Positions 8,913-17,329 of a DNA stretch of 64,000 nt are shown here, in pieces. The position numbers were made by a program, and so were the translations under genes. Source of the DNA: Pacificitalea manganoxidans (GTDB lineage: Bacteria; Pseudomonadota; Alphaproteobacteria; Rhodobacterales; Rhodobacteraceae); NCBI RefSeq assembly GCF_002504165.1, contig NZ_CP021404.1, positions 496,001 through 560,000 on the forward strand. The letters run 5' to 3'. The notes below the pieces were generated by a model that ran no database searches, was not told the origin of the DNA, and saw only the letters and a list, made by a program, of their open reading frames with translations. Numbering within the stretch: the stretch's first letter is position 1; every line of letters starts with the position of its first letter.

Positions 8913-9586
8913 TGGGGGGCGTCGTTGTTCAGAATGTTGCGCGGGCCGATGCCGATGTGGTCCGTCGTCTGGGGGAATGTGGCGTCGCCACCGTGCACGA
9001 GGCGCAGGGCCGCAAGGGGCTGATGGCTCCGGTCATGTCGCCGATCTATGCGGGGGCCAAAGTGGGGGCTTCCGCGGTTACCATCTCTGCGCCTCCGGGC
9101 GACAATTGGATGGTGCATGTCGCGATCGAGCAGTTACAGGACGGCGATATCCTTGTGCTCGCCCCGACGTCGCCCTGCGATGACGGGTATTTCGGCGATC
9201 TGCTCGCCACCTCCGCCATGGCACGGGGCTGTCGCGGCCTGATCATCGACGCGGGGGTGCGCGATGTGGCCGACCTGACCGAAATGGGATTTCCCGTCTG
9301 GTCCAAATCGGTCCATGCACAGGGCACGGTCAAGGAAACCGTGGGCTCGGTCAATGTGCCGGTGGTCTGCGCCGGGGCCTATGTGCGTGCGGGCGACATC
9401 ATCGTCGCCGACGATGACGGGGTTTGTGTCGTGGCCCGCGAGGAGGCCGAACAGGTTCTGGCCAAGGCCGAAGAACGCATCGCCAAGGAAGACGAGAAAC
9501 GCGCCCGTCTGGCCGCCGGAGAACTGGGGCTCGATATCTATGACATGCGCGCACGGCTGAAGGAACGTGGGCTGCGCTATGTCTGA
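8912..9586 (+). CDS. ligK: 4-carboxy-4-hydroxy-2-oxoadipate aldolase (RraA-like fold)
   Basis: A 224-residue class II pyruvate aldolase of the HMG/CHA aldolase family (LigK, GalC, ProA). It cleaves 4-carboxy-4-hydroxy-2-oxoadipate to pyruvate and oxaloacetate. The substrate and metal motif [13 protein letters not shown] carries Arg117 and Asp118, GDLLATSA supplies the loop glycine/aspartate, and [12 protein letters not shown] is the C-terminal family signature. The ATG overlaps the galB stop (TGATG); a GTG one codon earlier is equally possible. It is the middle gene of the galB-ligK-galD operon. Confidence 0.92.
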   Translation: MGGVVVQNVARADADVVRRLGECGVATVHEAQGRKGLMAPVMSPIYAGAKVGASAVTISAPPGDNWMVHVAIEQLQDGDILVLAPTSPCDDGYFGDLLATSAMARGCRGLIIDAGVRDVADLTEMGFPVWSKSVHAQGTVKETVGSVNVPVVCAGAYVRAGDIIVADDDGVCVVAREEAEQVLAKAEERIAKEDEKRARLAAGELGLDIYDMRARLKERGLRYV

Positions 9587-10676
9587 TGTGGTAGGCGGGG
9601 CCGGCGTGCGGGCCATGTGGATGCGGGGCGGCACCTCGAAAGGGGCGTATTTCATCGCGGACGATCTGCCGGGCGCAGGCATTCCCGCCCCGGAGGTCAC
9701 CGCCGCCGATGCCACGCGCGATGCGTTTTTGTTGCGGATCATGGGGTCTCCCGATCCGCGCCAGATCGATGGGATGGGCGGGGCCGACCCCCTGACCTCG
9801 AAGGTCGCGGTGGTGCGCCGCTCCGCGCGGCCCGATGTGGATGTGGAGTATCTGTTCCTTCAGGTTTTCGTTGATCGCGCCACGGTCAGTTCCGGCCAGA
9901 ACTGCGGCAATATCCTTGCCGGTGTCGGTCCTTTTGCCATCGAACGTGGTCTGGTGGTGCCGCAGGCGGACGTAACCGAGGTCCGCATCCACATGCTGAA
10001 CACCGGGCAGATCGCCGTGGCGCGGGTCGATACGCCGGGCGGGCAGGTCCGCTATGACGGCTCCGCGCGAATTGACGGTGTGCCGGGCCACGCCGCGCCG
10101 ATTGCCATCGCCTTCGAAGACACCGCAGGGTCGACCTGCGGCGCGCTGCTGCCCACGGGCAATATGGTCGATGAGATCGATGGCGTTGCCTGCACCCTGA
10201 TCGACAACGGTATGCCCTGCGTGGTGATGCGGGCCGATGCGCTGGGGATCACCGGCGATGAGGCTCCCGACGCGCTGGAGGCAGAAGACAGCCTGCGCGC
10301 GCGGCTCGAAGCGATCCGGCTAAAGGCCGGGCCGATGATGCGGCTGGGCGATGTCAGTGACAGTTCGGTGCCGAAGATGACGATGGTGTCAGGGGCCAAG
10401 AGCGGCGGTGCGCTGTCCACCCGGACCTTCATTCCGCATCGCTGCCATAAGGCCATCGGTGTGCTGGGCGCGGTCAGCGTCGCCACCGCTGCGCTGCTCC
10501 CCCAAGGACCGGCCGCCGAGGTGGCGCAACTGCCCGAGGGCGCGGAGAAATCCCTGTCGGTCGAGCACCCCACAGGCGAGATGACGGTGATCGCAACGGT
10601 CGAAGACGGCGAGGTCACCCGCGCCGCCATCCTGCGCACCGCGCGCAAGTTGATGGACGGGGTGGTCTTCGCCTGA
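9579..10676 (+). CDS. galD: 4-oxalomesaconate tautomerase (PrpF family)
   Basis: A 365-residue PrpF/AcnD-accessory-fold protein, two diaminopimelate-epimerase-like domains. The signature [19 protein letters not shown] starts at residue 13, and [13 protein letters not shown] and [10 protein letters not shown] carry the active-site Ser/Cys region. In P. putida the paralogue GalD isomerises the tautomers of 4-oxalomesaconate. The neighbours GalB and LigK point to that role rather than to the methylcitrate-cycle role of PrpF. The gene overlaps ligK by 8 bp. It is followed by the direct-repeat region and converges on ligI. Confidence 0.9.
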   Translation: MSDVVGGAGVRAMWMRGGTSKGAYFIADDLPGAGIPAPEVTAADATRDAFLLRIMGSPDPRQIDGMGGADPLTSKVAVVRRSARPDVDVEYLFLQVFVDRATVSSGQNCGNILAGVGPFAIERGLVVPQADVTEVRIHMLNTGQIAVARVDTPGGQVRYDGSARIDGVPGHAAPIAIAFEDTAGSTCGALLPTGNMVDEIDGVACTLIDNGMPCVVMRADALGITGDEAPDALEAEDSLRARLEAIRLKAGPMMRLGDVSDSSVPKMTMVSGAKSGGALSTRTFIPHRCHKAIGVLGAVSVATAALLPQGPAAEVAQLPEGAEKSLSVEHPTGEMTVIATVEDGEVTRAAILRTARKLMDGVVFA

Positions 10677-10704
10677 CGGGAGCGGGCGACGGGAGAGACC
10701 GCCC

Positions 10705-10856
10705 CCGCCCGCGAACAAGCGAAGCGCGCGGGCGAGCGCCTGCCCGTCCCCACGGGCTGGCGCTTTGCCATCTCGCGCTGACCTCGGACCGGGGAGGGGC
10801 TTGGCTGGCATAAAGCGCGCCGTTCAGTCGTGGCAGCACCATCCCCGGGCAGGCTC
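10705..10856. repeat. intergenic direct repeat, copy 1 (152 bp)
   Basis: This is the first of two near-identical units, about 93 % by eye, with their starts 201 bp apart in the 415-bp gap between the convergent galD and ligI genes. Each unit contains two hairpins. One pairs GCCCGCG with CGCGGGC. The second is a long stem at 10735-10764, AGCGCC-tg-CCCGT paired with ACGGG-ct-GGCGCT. No coding frame is convincing. It resembles a REP/BIME-like intergenic element, but I do not recognise the family. Confidence 0.85.
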
Positions 10857-10905
10857 CCGTTGTGACCTGAATGCCTGCGTTTCGTAGCCTCTGAACTGAG
10901 CGCAA

Positions 10906-11059
10906 CCGCCCGCGAACAAGGCGAAGCCGCGCGGGCGAGCGCCTGCCCGTGCCTGCGGGCTGGCGCTTTGCAATCTCGCGCTGACCTCGGACCGGGGAGG
11001 GGCATGGCTGCCATAAAGCGCGCCGTTCAATCGTGCCGGCGCCATCCCCGGGCAGGCTC
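10906..11059. repeat. intergenic direct repeat, copy 2 (154 bp)
   Basis: This is the second unit, collinear with copy 1 from CCGCCCGCGAACAA to CCCCGGGCAGGCTC. It differs by scattered substitutions and a few single-base insertions that preserve both hairpins. The substitutions in the arms of the second stem weaken it slightly. The rest of the gap, about 50 bp between copies and 32 bp before ligI, shows nothing else except a run of nine C at about 11062. Confidence 0.85.
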
Positions 11060-11091
11060 TGCCCCCCCCCTGCAGCACCTGCATGCTCACC

Positions 11092-11961
11092 TCATCGTGC
11101 GAAATACAGCCGCTCCGGGTTGGTCACCAACAGCTTTTGGCACAAGGCCTCGGTCGGGGCGATCAGCGGGATACGGTCGACGAGCAACCCGTCATCGGGC
11201 AGATGGCTTTTCATGTTAGGATGCGGCCAGTCGGTGCCCCACAGGACGCGATCCTCGAAGTTCGTCACCAGATGACGGGCGAACGGGGTCACGTCGTCAT
11301 AGGGTGCCCCTGCTTTTGTCAGCCGTTCCGGACAGCCGACCTTCACCCACATGCGCGGGTCTTCCATCAGATCGCAGAATGCGGCGAATTCGGTGCTTTC
11401 CACGCCTTGGGCCACATCGGGGCGCCCCATGTGATCGATGACGACATCGCAGGGCAGGGCCCGCAGGAACGGGGATAGCTCCTCCAGATCGGCGGCTTCG
11501 AAATACACCACGACATGCCAGCCAAGCTCCGCCACCCGCGCGGCCAGCCGGGCGGATATGTCGAGCGGATCGGGATCAACCAGCCTGCGCACGAAATTCA
11601 GCCGCACACCGCGCACGCCCGCAGCGTCCATCTCGGTCAGCGCCGCATCCTCGATTTCTGGATCGACGACCGCGATGCCACGGCAGTTTTCGGGATCGCT
11701 GCGCAGCGCGTCGAGCAGGGCGGCATTGTCGCGCCCGTGGCAGCTTGCCTGCACGATCACATTGCGCGACAGGCCCAGATGGCGGCGCAGGGCGAAAAGC
11801 TTCTCCTTCGGCGCGTCGGAGGGCGTGTATTTGCGCTGCGGCGCGTAGGGGAAGCGGTCGCCCGGCCCGAAGACGTGACAATGGGCGTCAACCGCCCCCG
11901 CAGGCGCGCGGTAGTCAGGGATGCGGGGCTCAGGATGCCAAGTCGGCGGATCGATTTGCAT
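11092..11961 (-). CDS. ligI: 2-pyrone-4,6-dicarboxylate hydrolase
   Basis: A 289-residue amidohydrolase-superfamily lactonase that opens 2-pyrone-4,6-dicarboxylate (PDC) to 4-oxalomesaconate. The HxH motif is DAHCHVFGPGDRFPYAP (His27, His29), whose second half is characteristic of LigI. Also present are the conserved VIDHMGRPD (His177) and the catalytic Asp244 in LWGTDWPHPN. The start ATG lies inside the 3' end of the TRAP permease gene (32-bp overlap), so hydrolase and importer are co-translated. Its product is the substrate of the convergent galB/galD/ligK operon. Confidence 0.92.
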   Translation of the reverse strand: MQIDPPTWHPEPRIPDYRAPAGAVDAHCHVFGPGDRFPYAPQRKYTPSDAPKEKLFALRRHLGLSRNVIVQASCHGRDNAALLDALRSDPENCRGIAVVDPEIEDAALTEMDAAGVRGVRLNFVRRLVDPDPLDISARLAARVAELGWHVVVYFEAADLEELSPFLRALPCDVVIDHMGRPDVAQGVESTEFAAFCDLMEDPRMWVKVGCPERLTKAGAPYDDVTPFARHLVTNFEDRVLWGTDWPHPNMKSHLPDDGLLVDRIPLIAPTEALCQKLLVTNPERLYFAR

Positions 11962-13858
11962 GAGGTTTCCACAGGTTGAGCACGAGGATGGCCAGCAGGG
12001 CCAGCGAAAGGACAAGCGCGACGAGGCTCGGCACCCCGCCCACAGGCAGCACCAGCGACACGGTCGCGGCAGCGGCGACAAGCCAGAACCCCAGCTTGTG
12101 CAGCAGTGTCAGCGGGCGAACCATCCAGCCGGTAAAGGCCGTCCCGGCAGCAAAGGTGCCTGCGAAGGCCGCGAGTGTGGCCAGCGCGATGGTGACGGGC
12201 GTGCCGATCAGCAGCAATTCCGGCGCGTAGACAAAAAGGAACGGGGCCACGACCTTGACGAAGCCAAGCCGGATCGACTCGACCGCCGTTTCGTTCGGGC
12301 TGGCGCCGGCAATCGACGCGCCCGCATAGGCCGCCAGCGCCACCGGTGGCGTGATCGCGGACAGCAGCCCGTAGTAGAAGATGAACATATGCGCGGCGAT
12401 GATGGGCAGGCCGAACTGCTCCAACGCGGGCGCGACCAGCACCGCCAGAAGCAGATAGGCTGCCGATGTGGGCATCCCCATGCCCAGCACGAAGCTGGCG
12501 ATCATAGTCAGCAGCAGGGTCAAAAACAGGCTGCCCGCGCCCAGATCGACGATCAGCGACGACAGTTTCAGCGCCATCCCGGTCAGCGTCATGACCCCGA
12601 TCAGCATCCCTGCGATTGCGACGGCGGCGACCACGGGCAGCACGTTGCGCACGGTTTCCATCATCGCGGCGATCAAGGCCACCGGACCGATCCGTGTCTG
12701 CGGGGTCAGCACCGACACGACCAGCGTTGCCAGCACACATAGGACAGCGGCGGCGGACGGCGTGTATCCTACGGCCAAAAAGACAACGAGCGCGACCAGC
12801 GGCAGCAGCAGATGCCCCCGCTTGAACAGCACCTCGCGCAGCAGCGGCACGTCTTCCCCCTCGGCGCGGCCAAGGTCGTATTTACCGGCTTCCTCCCGCA
12901 CCGCGACCAGCAGCGCAAAGACGTAAAGCAAAGCCGGGATCAGCGCGGCGGCGGCGATCACGGCATAGGGCGTCTGGGTCAGCTCGGCCATGAGGAAGGC
13001 AGCGGCGCCCATCACCGGCGGCATGATCTGCCCGGCGGAGGAGGCGGCAGCTTCGATCGCGCCTGCGACCTTGGGCCGGTAGCCCGTGCGCTTCATCAGC
13101 GGAATGGTGAAGGTGCCGGTGGTCACGACCCCCGCCACGGCAGACCCGTTGATCGAGGAGAACATGGTCGAGGAAATCACCGCCGTCAGGGCCGGACCGC
13201 CCTGCACCCGACCGGTCAGCGCATGGGCCAGATCGACGAAGACCTGTCCCAGCCCGGTCTTCAGCAGAAGCGTCCCAAGGAAGGAAAACAGCAAGATATA
13301 TTGCGCCGCGACCCCCATCGGCAGACCGAACAGCCCCTCGGTGCGCAAAAACAGGTTCGACGTGACCCGGCCCAGCGAATAGCCCGCATGGCCGTAGGTG
13401 CCGGGGATCGACGCGCCGAAAAACGCATAAAGCAGCGCCACGACACCAAGCCCCACCATCACCCAACCGATCACATAGCGCGACACGATCAGCGCGGCGG
13501 CGGTGGCGATGATGAACAGCGCCATGTCGGTGCGGTCCGCAATCCCGCCCGATCGGATGATGTCCATATAATTGGTCCACAGAAACGGACCGGGGATCAG
13601 CACCAGCACCGCCAGCACATAGAGCGCGGCGCGCCATGCGGCCTGCGGGCGCGCGGCGGCGACAACGATCAGCCCTGCGGCCATCGACAGCGAAAAGAAG
13701 GTCGAGCGCAGCACCAGCGCGGTGATGTCCCCGAACCACGCGGACCAAAGCACAAGCCCGGTCACCAGCGTGGACAGCACGGCCAGCGCAGCGAGCGCGG
13801 CTTTGTGCTCCCAGTTGGCCATGGCGTTGCGCGGCAAGATCGAAGTGATGAGTGACAC
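11930..13858 (-). CDS. TRAP transporter permease, fused 4TM-12TM subunits
   Basis: A 642-residue membrane protein in which the small (DctQ-like) and large (DctM-like) TRAP subunits are joined, as is normal for TAXI-type TRAP systems. About 17-19 hydrophobic segments can be counted. The large-subunit signatures are SSINGSAVAGVVTTGTFTIP, EAAASSAGQIMPPVMGAAAF, GMGMPTSAAYLLLAVL and SAITPPVALAAYAG. The start codon is GTG at 13858, backed by an AAGGAG ribosome binding site 8 bases upstream; an internal ATG 12 codons later is less well placed. It lies downstream of the binding protein and overlaps ligI, so PDC or a related tricarboxylate is the expected substrate. Confidence 0.93.
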   Translation of the reverse strand: MSLITSILPRNAMANWEHKAALAALAVLSTLVTGLVLWSAWFGDITALVLRSTFFSLSMAAGLIVVAAARPQAAWRAALYVLAVLVLIPGPFLWTNYMDIIRSGGIADRTDMALFIIATAAALIVSRYVIGWVMVGLGVVALLYAFFGASIPGTYGHAGYSLGRVTSNLFLRTEGLFGLPMGVAAQYILLFSFLGTLLLKTGLGQVFVDLAHALTGRVQGGPALTAVISSTMFSSINGSAVAGVVTTGTFTIPLMKRTGYRPKVAGAIEAAASSAGQIMPPVMGAAAFLMAELTQTPYAVIAAAALIPALLYVFALLVAVREEAGKYDLGRAEGEDVPLLREVLFKRGHLLLPLVALVVFLAVGYTPSAAAVLCVLATLVVSVLTPQTRIGPVALIAAMMETVRNVLPVVAAVAIAGMLIGVMTLTGMALKLSSLIVDLGAGSLFLTLLLTMIASFVLGMGMPTSAAYLLLAVLVAPALEQFGLPIIAAHMFIFYYGLLSAITPPVALAAYAGASIAGASPNETAVESIRLGFVKVVAPFLFVYAPELLLIGTPVTIALATLAAFAGTFAAGTAFTGWMVRPLTLLHKLGFWLVAAAATVSLVLPVGGVPSLVALVLSLALLAILVLNLWKPHANRSADLAS

Positions 13859-14013
13859 CGAAGAGGCTCCTTACCTGCCGCGTGGCGGGCTGACGCGCTG
13901 CTACGGGCGCAGCCTGCGCGGGACATGAAAATTGGGGGGCGTTACGCGGCGCGCCCGTCCGCATGTGGCATCCGACAATGGCACGGGGCAAAAGCAGGGC
14001 CGGTGCGGGATGC

Positions 14014-14042
14014 GCGACCGGCAGATGAGCTCCGCCGGTCGC
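14014..14042. promoter_or_regulatory. intercistronic hairpin between TAXI binding protein and TRAP permease
   Basis: Perfect 9-base arms GCGACCGGC and GCCGGTCGC flank an 11-base loop, 19 bp downstream of the binding protein stop. There is no T-tract, so it is not a simple terminator. Such structures often stabilise the upstream binding-protein message and lower permease expression. The remaining part of the 202-bp gap shows only the permease ribosome binding site. Confidence 0.55.
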
Positions 14043-14060
14043 TGGGATCATAAGGGCGGT

Positions 14061-14984
14061 TTACTTCGCGTCGAAATAAGCCTGTGCGCCGGGATGCAGA
14101 TCGATGGGGGCATCGCCTGCCTTCTCCATCGTGATCTTTGCGGCGGCGGGGTGCACCTTGCCCAAGGCTTCGAGGTTGTCGAACAGCCCGGCGGTGATCT
14201 TCTCCACCAGCGCGGGGTCGGCATCGGCGGCGGTGAACAGGATCGCGGGATCACCCACGGCGGTCACGTCGCCCTCCTGCCCCTCATAGGTGCCGGCGGC
14301 GATCTCGACCATCTCGTAGAACGGGTATTCTTCCAGAAGGCCGGTCACGTTGTCGGCTTCGACCGGGATCAGGGTCACGTCCTCGGTGGTGAACAGTTCG
14401 ATGAACGCGGCAGCCGGAGTGCCGGCAAGGATGATCGAGCCGTCAAGCTGGCCGTTCTTGATCGCGCCGGTGGCTTCGCCGTAGCTCAAGAAGGACACGT
14501 TGCCCATGTTGAATGCGCCCTGCGCGTTGAGCAGACGTTCCGCAAAGACCGAGGAGTTGGACCCCGGAGGGCCGATGGAGATGTCGAGATCGGCAAGATC
14601 CGCCACGCTCGCCGCGCCGCTTTCCTGCGTTGCCGCGATTTGCAGCACGGCAGGGTAGAGATAGGCGATGGCGGCCACGTTCTGCGCGTCGCCGTCGAAC
14701 ACGCCTTGGCCGTTCTTGGCCTCATAGAGCGTGGAGGCCGAGGAAAAGCCCATCGTCATTTCGCCGGCAGACACGCGGCGAATGTTTTCGACGGAGGCGC
14801 CGGTCACTTCGGCATTGGCGCTGACGCCGTCGACCTGGCGGCTGAGCAGGTCGGCCATGCCCGCCCCTACGGCGTAGAACACGCCCCCGGTGCCGCCGGT
14901 GCCGATAGACACGCGGTCCTGTGCGACGGCGGGCAGCGCCATCAGCGCGGTCAGCGCAGTGGCGAGGCTGAGACGTTTCATCAT
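14061..14984 (-). CDS. TAXI-family TRAP transporter solute-binding protein
   Basis: A 307-residue periplasmic receptor. A cleavable signal peptide (MMKRLSLATALTALMALPAVAQ) is followed by the TAXI signature VSIGTGGTGGVFYAVGAGMADLL and the downstream TGASVENIRRVSAGEMTMGF. These proteins deliver carboxylates to a fused TRAP permease, encoded 202 bp downstream. An AGGGAGGATATCGGA ribosome binding region supports the start. The gene is the first of the binding protein-permease-ligI operon and is divergent from the LysR regulator. The substrate is inferred from ligI to be PDC or a related polycarboxylate. Confidence 0.93.
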   Translation of the reverse strand: MMKRLSLATALTALMALPAVAQDRVSIGTGGTGGVFYAVGAGMADLLSRQVDGVSANAEVTGASVENIRRVSAGEMTMGFSSASTLYEAKNGQGVFDGDAQNVAAIAYLYPAVLQIAATQESGAASVADLADLDISIGPPGSNSSVFAERLLNAQGAFNMGNVSFLSYGEATGAIKNGQLDGSIILAGTPAAAFIELFTTEDVTLIPVEADNVTGLLEEYPFYEMVEIAAGTYEGQEGDVTAVGDPAILFTAADADPALVEKITAGLFDNLEALGKVHPAAAKITMEKAGDAPIDLHPGAQAYFDAK

Positions 14985-15080
14985 TCCGATATCCTCCCTG
15001 ATATGTGACGGACGGGTGTTGTCTCCCCGAACCCGATGATGGGGACACTATGCGCCCTCCCGTCACGGCGAACCAATTCA

Positions 15081-15121
15081 ATTGCGATCAGGACAGCGAA
15101 GCAATATCCATTTTATGCAAT
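15081..15121. promoter_or_regulatory. candidate LysR-type binding site in the TAXI/lysR divergent region
   Basis: ATTGC at 15081-15085 and GCAAT at 15101-15105 form an inverted repeat with a 15-base spacer, and a second GCAAT occurs at 15117-15121. They lie in the 155-bp region between two divergent starts, where LysR regulators usually bind. This is a motif-and-position inference; no promoter hexamers were placed. Confidence 0.35.
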
Positions 15122-15139
15122 AGCCTCGGTGAAAGAGTT

Positions 15140-16327
15140 ATGGATCAACCTATCCCGAACCTGCGTCATCTGTCGGGTATCCTGACCATTGCCCGGACCG
15201 GCACGGTTTCTGACGCCGCGAGCCGCATAAACCTTTCGCAACCCGCATTGACGCAAGGGCTGCAAAAGATCGAAGCGCGGCTGGGCGTGGCGCTGTTCCA
15301 GCGCAGCAGTGATGGCATGCACAGCACCGAGGCAGGAGCGCTCTATCTGGGGCGGCTCGACCGGGGGTTTCGGTTTTTGCGCAGTGCCGCGCGCAGCGTT
15401 GATCGTCCGCATCTGTGGCGGTTGGTCAGCGTGGGTCAGTTGCGCGCGTTGATCGCCACCGTGGATCACGCCGGGTTTCGTCCGGCAGCGGCGCATCTGG
15501 ATCGCCGGGTGTCGACCGTCAGCCGTGCCTGCCGGGAAATCGAAAGCCTGGGCCGGGTCGCGTTTTTCGAGACCACCTCGCGCGGGTTGCGTCCGACCCG
15601 GCAGGCCGAGGCCTTTGCCCGCCACGCGCAATTGGCGCTGAACGAATTCGTGCAGGCCGAACGCGATGTGATGGGCTGGCAGGGCACGTTCGAGGGGCGG
15701 CTGGATATTGGCTGTCTGCCGTTGATGCAGACGATCATCCTGCCGACGGCGCTCAGCCGGTTCGCCGCGGAATATCCCGGTATCGCGCCCCGCATCGCGG
15801 ATGGACCCTATGCGCCGATGGCGCGCGGGCTGCTGCGCGGCAATCTGGACCTGATCGTGGGGGCGCTGCGCGGGGGCGATCTGCCCGATGGGTTGGTGCA
15901 GACGGAGCTTTTCGCGGATCACCTGTGGATCGTCGGGCGACCGGAGCATCCGCTGGCGGGTCGGCAGCGGGTGGCGGAACGGGATTTGGAGGGCTTCCAA
16001 TGGGTCGCCCCGCGGGAAGGCGCCCCGGCGCGCGCGCATTTCGCCCAGCTTCACGCCCGGCTCGCCACGGGGCCGGAACAGCCACAGCCAATCGAAACCG
16101 GCTCCTACGCTGTGGTGAAGGGGCTGCTTGCCGCATCCGACCGGCTGTCGATCCTGTCGGCCAAGCAGGTGAAGCACGATGTCGACGGCGGGCGTCTGGC
16201 GCGGATCGACGTGACCCTGCCTGACAGCGGGCGCGCTATCGGCTACACGCATCGCGCCGACTGGCTGCCCAGTGTGCCGCAGGCCCGGTTTCTGGAAATC
16301 CTCACGGATGTGGCGCAAAGCTCGTAG
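15140..16327 (+). CDS. LysR-type regulator with two tandem HTH domains
   Basis: A 395-residue protein, about 90 residues longer than a usual LysR regulator. The extra length is a second DNA-binding domain. The first HTH covers about residues 8-66 (TVSDAASRINLSQPALTQGL). The second covers about 98-158 (VGQLRALIATVDHAGFRPAA, then STVSRACREIE and GLRPTRQAE). A LysR substrate domain follows from about 186 to 390. It is divergent from the TAXI-TRAP-ligI operon and so is the likely PDC or oxalomesaconate sensor. The start MDQPIPNLRH was chosen since the upstream extension is low in structure and crosses the promoter region. Confidence 0.9.
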   Translation: MDQPIPNLRHLSGILTIARTGTVSDAASRINLSQPALTQGLQKIEARLGVALFQRSSDGMHSTEAGALYLGRLDRGFRFLRSAARSVDRPHLWRLVSVGQLRALIATVDHAGFRPAAAHLDRRVSTVSRACREIESLGRVAFFETTSRGLRPTRQAEAFARHAQLALNEFVQAERDVMGWQGTFEGRLDIGCLPLMQTIILPTALSRFAAEYPGIAPRIADGPYAPMARGLLRGNLDLIVGALRGGDLPDGLVQTELFADHLWIVGRPEHPLAGRQRVAERDLEGFQWVAPREGAPARAHFAQLHARLATGPEQPQPIETGSYAVVKGLLAASDRLSILSAKQVKHDVDGGRLARIDVTLPDSGRAIGYTHRADWLPSVPQARFLEILTDVAQSS

Positions 16328-16395
16328 ACCCTGCTACGCCGCGTCGGCATCTGCGCATGCTTGACCTCGGGCGGTCGCTGAGGGACTGCTTGGAT

Positions 16396-17322
16396 ATGAC
16401 TGATGCACCCATGAAACTGCTGATCGATACCGATCCGGGCGTCGATGATGCGATGGCGATCCTGTTCGCCGCCCGCCATCCGGGGATTGAACTGGTTGGC
16501 CTGACCTCGGTCTTTGGGAATGTCACCGTGGCACAGGCCACGCGCAACGCGCTGGCACTGGTCGAGCGCGCGGGGCTGTCCTGTCCAGTGGCCGAGGGCG
16601 CGGGCGCGCCCCTCGTTCTGCCGCCCTTTGAGCCCTCGGCGCATGTGCATGGTCCCGAAGGCTTTGGCGCGATGCCCGCGCCCCGCCCGGCCGGCCGGGC
16701 CTTGGACGAGGATGCCGCCGATTTCATGATCCGTATGGCGCGCGACCACGCGGGGGAGCTGGTGCTGTGTCCGGTCGGACCGATCACCAATGTCGCCGAA
16801 GCGATTCAGCGTGACCCGGAGTTTGCCCGCAACGTGAAGCAGATCGTTTTCATGGGCGGCGCGCTCGACGTGCGGGGCAATGTCACGCCCTACGCGGAGG
16901 CCAACACATGGCACGATCCGCACGCGCTCGACCTTGTTCTGGGCTCCGGCGCGGATGTGCTGATGGTCGGGCTCGACGTCACGTTGCAGGTACTGCTGGA
17001 GGCCGGTGATTTCGACCGACTCGCCGCGCTTTGCCCCGGCGATGGCGGCTGGCTGCGCGATATGGCCGGGTTCTATCTGGATTTCTACCGCTCCATCGGG
17101 CTGACGGGATGCGGGCTGCATGACCCAATGGCGGTGATCGCCTGCCTGCGCCCCGATCTGTTCACGATCGAATACACCCCGCTGGAGGTGGTGTGCGACG
17201 GCGACGAGATCGGGCGCACGCGCCGCTCCGCCCGACCGGATCGCGTGGCGGTGGGCGTGTGCACCGATTGCGACGCCGCCGCCGTCGAGGCGCTGTTCTA
17301 CGCGCCCTTCGACGAGGCCTGA
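16396..17322 (+). CDS. inosine-uridine preferring nucleoside hydrolase
   Basis: A 308-residue Ca2+-dependent ribonucleoside hydrolase that splits the N-glycosidic bond to ribose and free base. The Ca2+-binding signature LLIDTDPGVDDAMAI is at residues 8-22. The family's NVTVAQATRNAL and the C-terminal HDPMAVIACL (metal-binding Asp) are present. It begins 68 bp after the LysR gene and shares its strand, but its function belongs with the purine genes to the right. Whether it handles purine or pyrimidine nucleosides cannot be read from the sequence. A start five codons later (MKLLIDTD) is possible. Confidence 0.92.
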   Translation: MTDAPMKLLIDTDPGVDDAMAILFAARHPGIELVGLTSVFGNVTVAQATRNALALVERAGLSCPVAEGAGAPLVLPPFEPSAHVHGPEGFGAMPAPRPAGRALDEDAADFMIRMARDHAGELVLCPVGPITNVAEAIQRDPEFARNVKQIVFMGGALDVRGNVTPYAEANTWHDPHALDLVLGSGADVLMVGLDVTLQVLLEAGDFDRLAALCPGDGGWLRDMAGFYLDFYRSIGLTGCGLHDPMAVIACLRPDLFTIEYTPLEVVCDGDEIGRTRRSARPDRVAVGVCTDCDAAAVEALFYAPFDEA

Positions 17323-17329
17323 CGCGCGA

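Noticed and set aside
10052-11014. Protein encoded on the minus strand across the direct repeats
   Set aside because: The frame is low complexity and repeats itself only because the DNA does. It also runs antisense into galD, and a ribosome binding site is lacking.
10677-11091. CRISPR array in the repeat region between galD and ligI
   Set aside because: There are only two units of about 150 bp with a 49-bp gap and internal hairpins. They are far from the 23-47-bp repeat with equal spacers.
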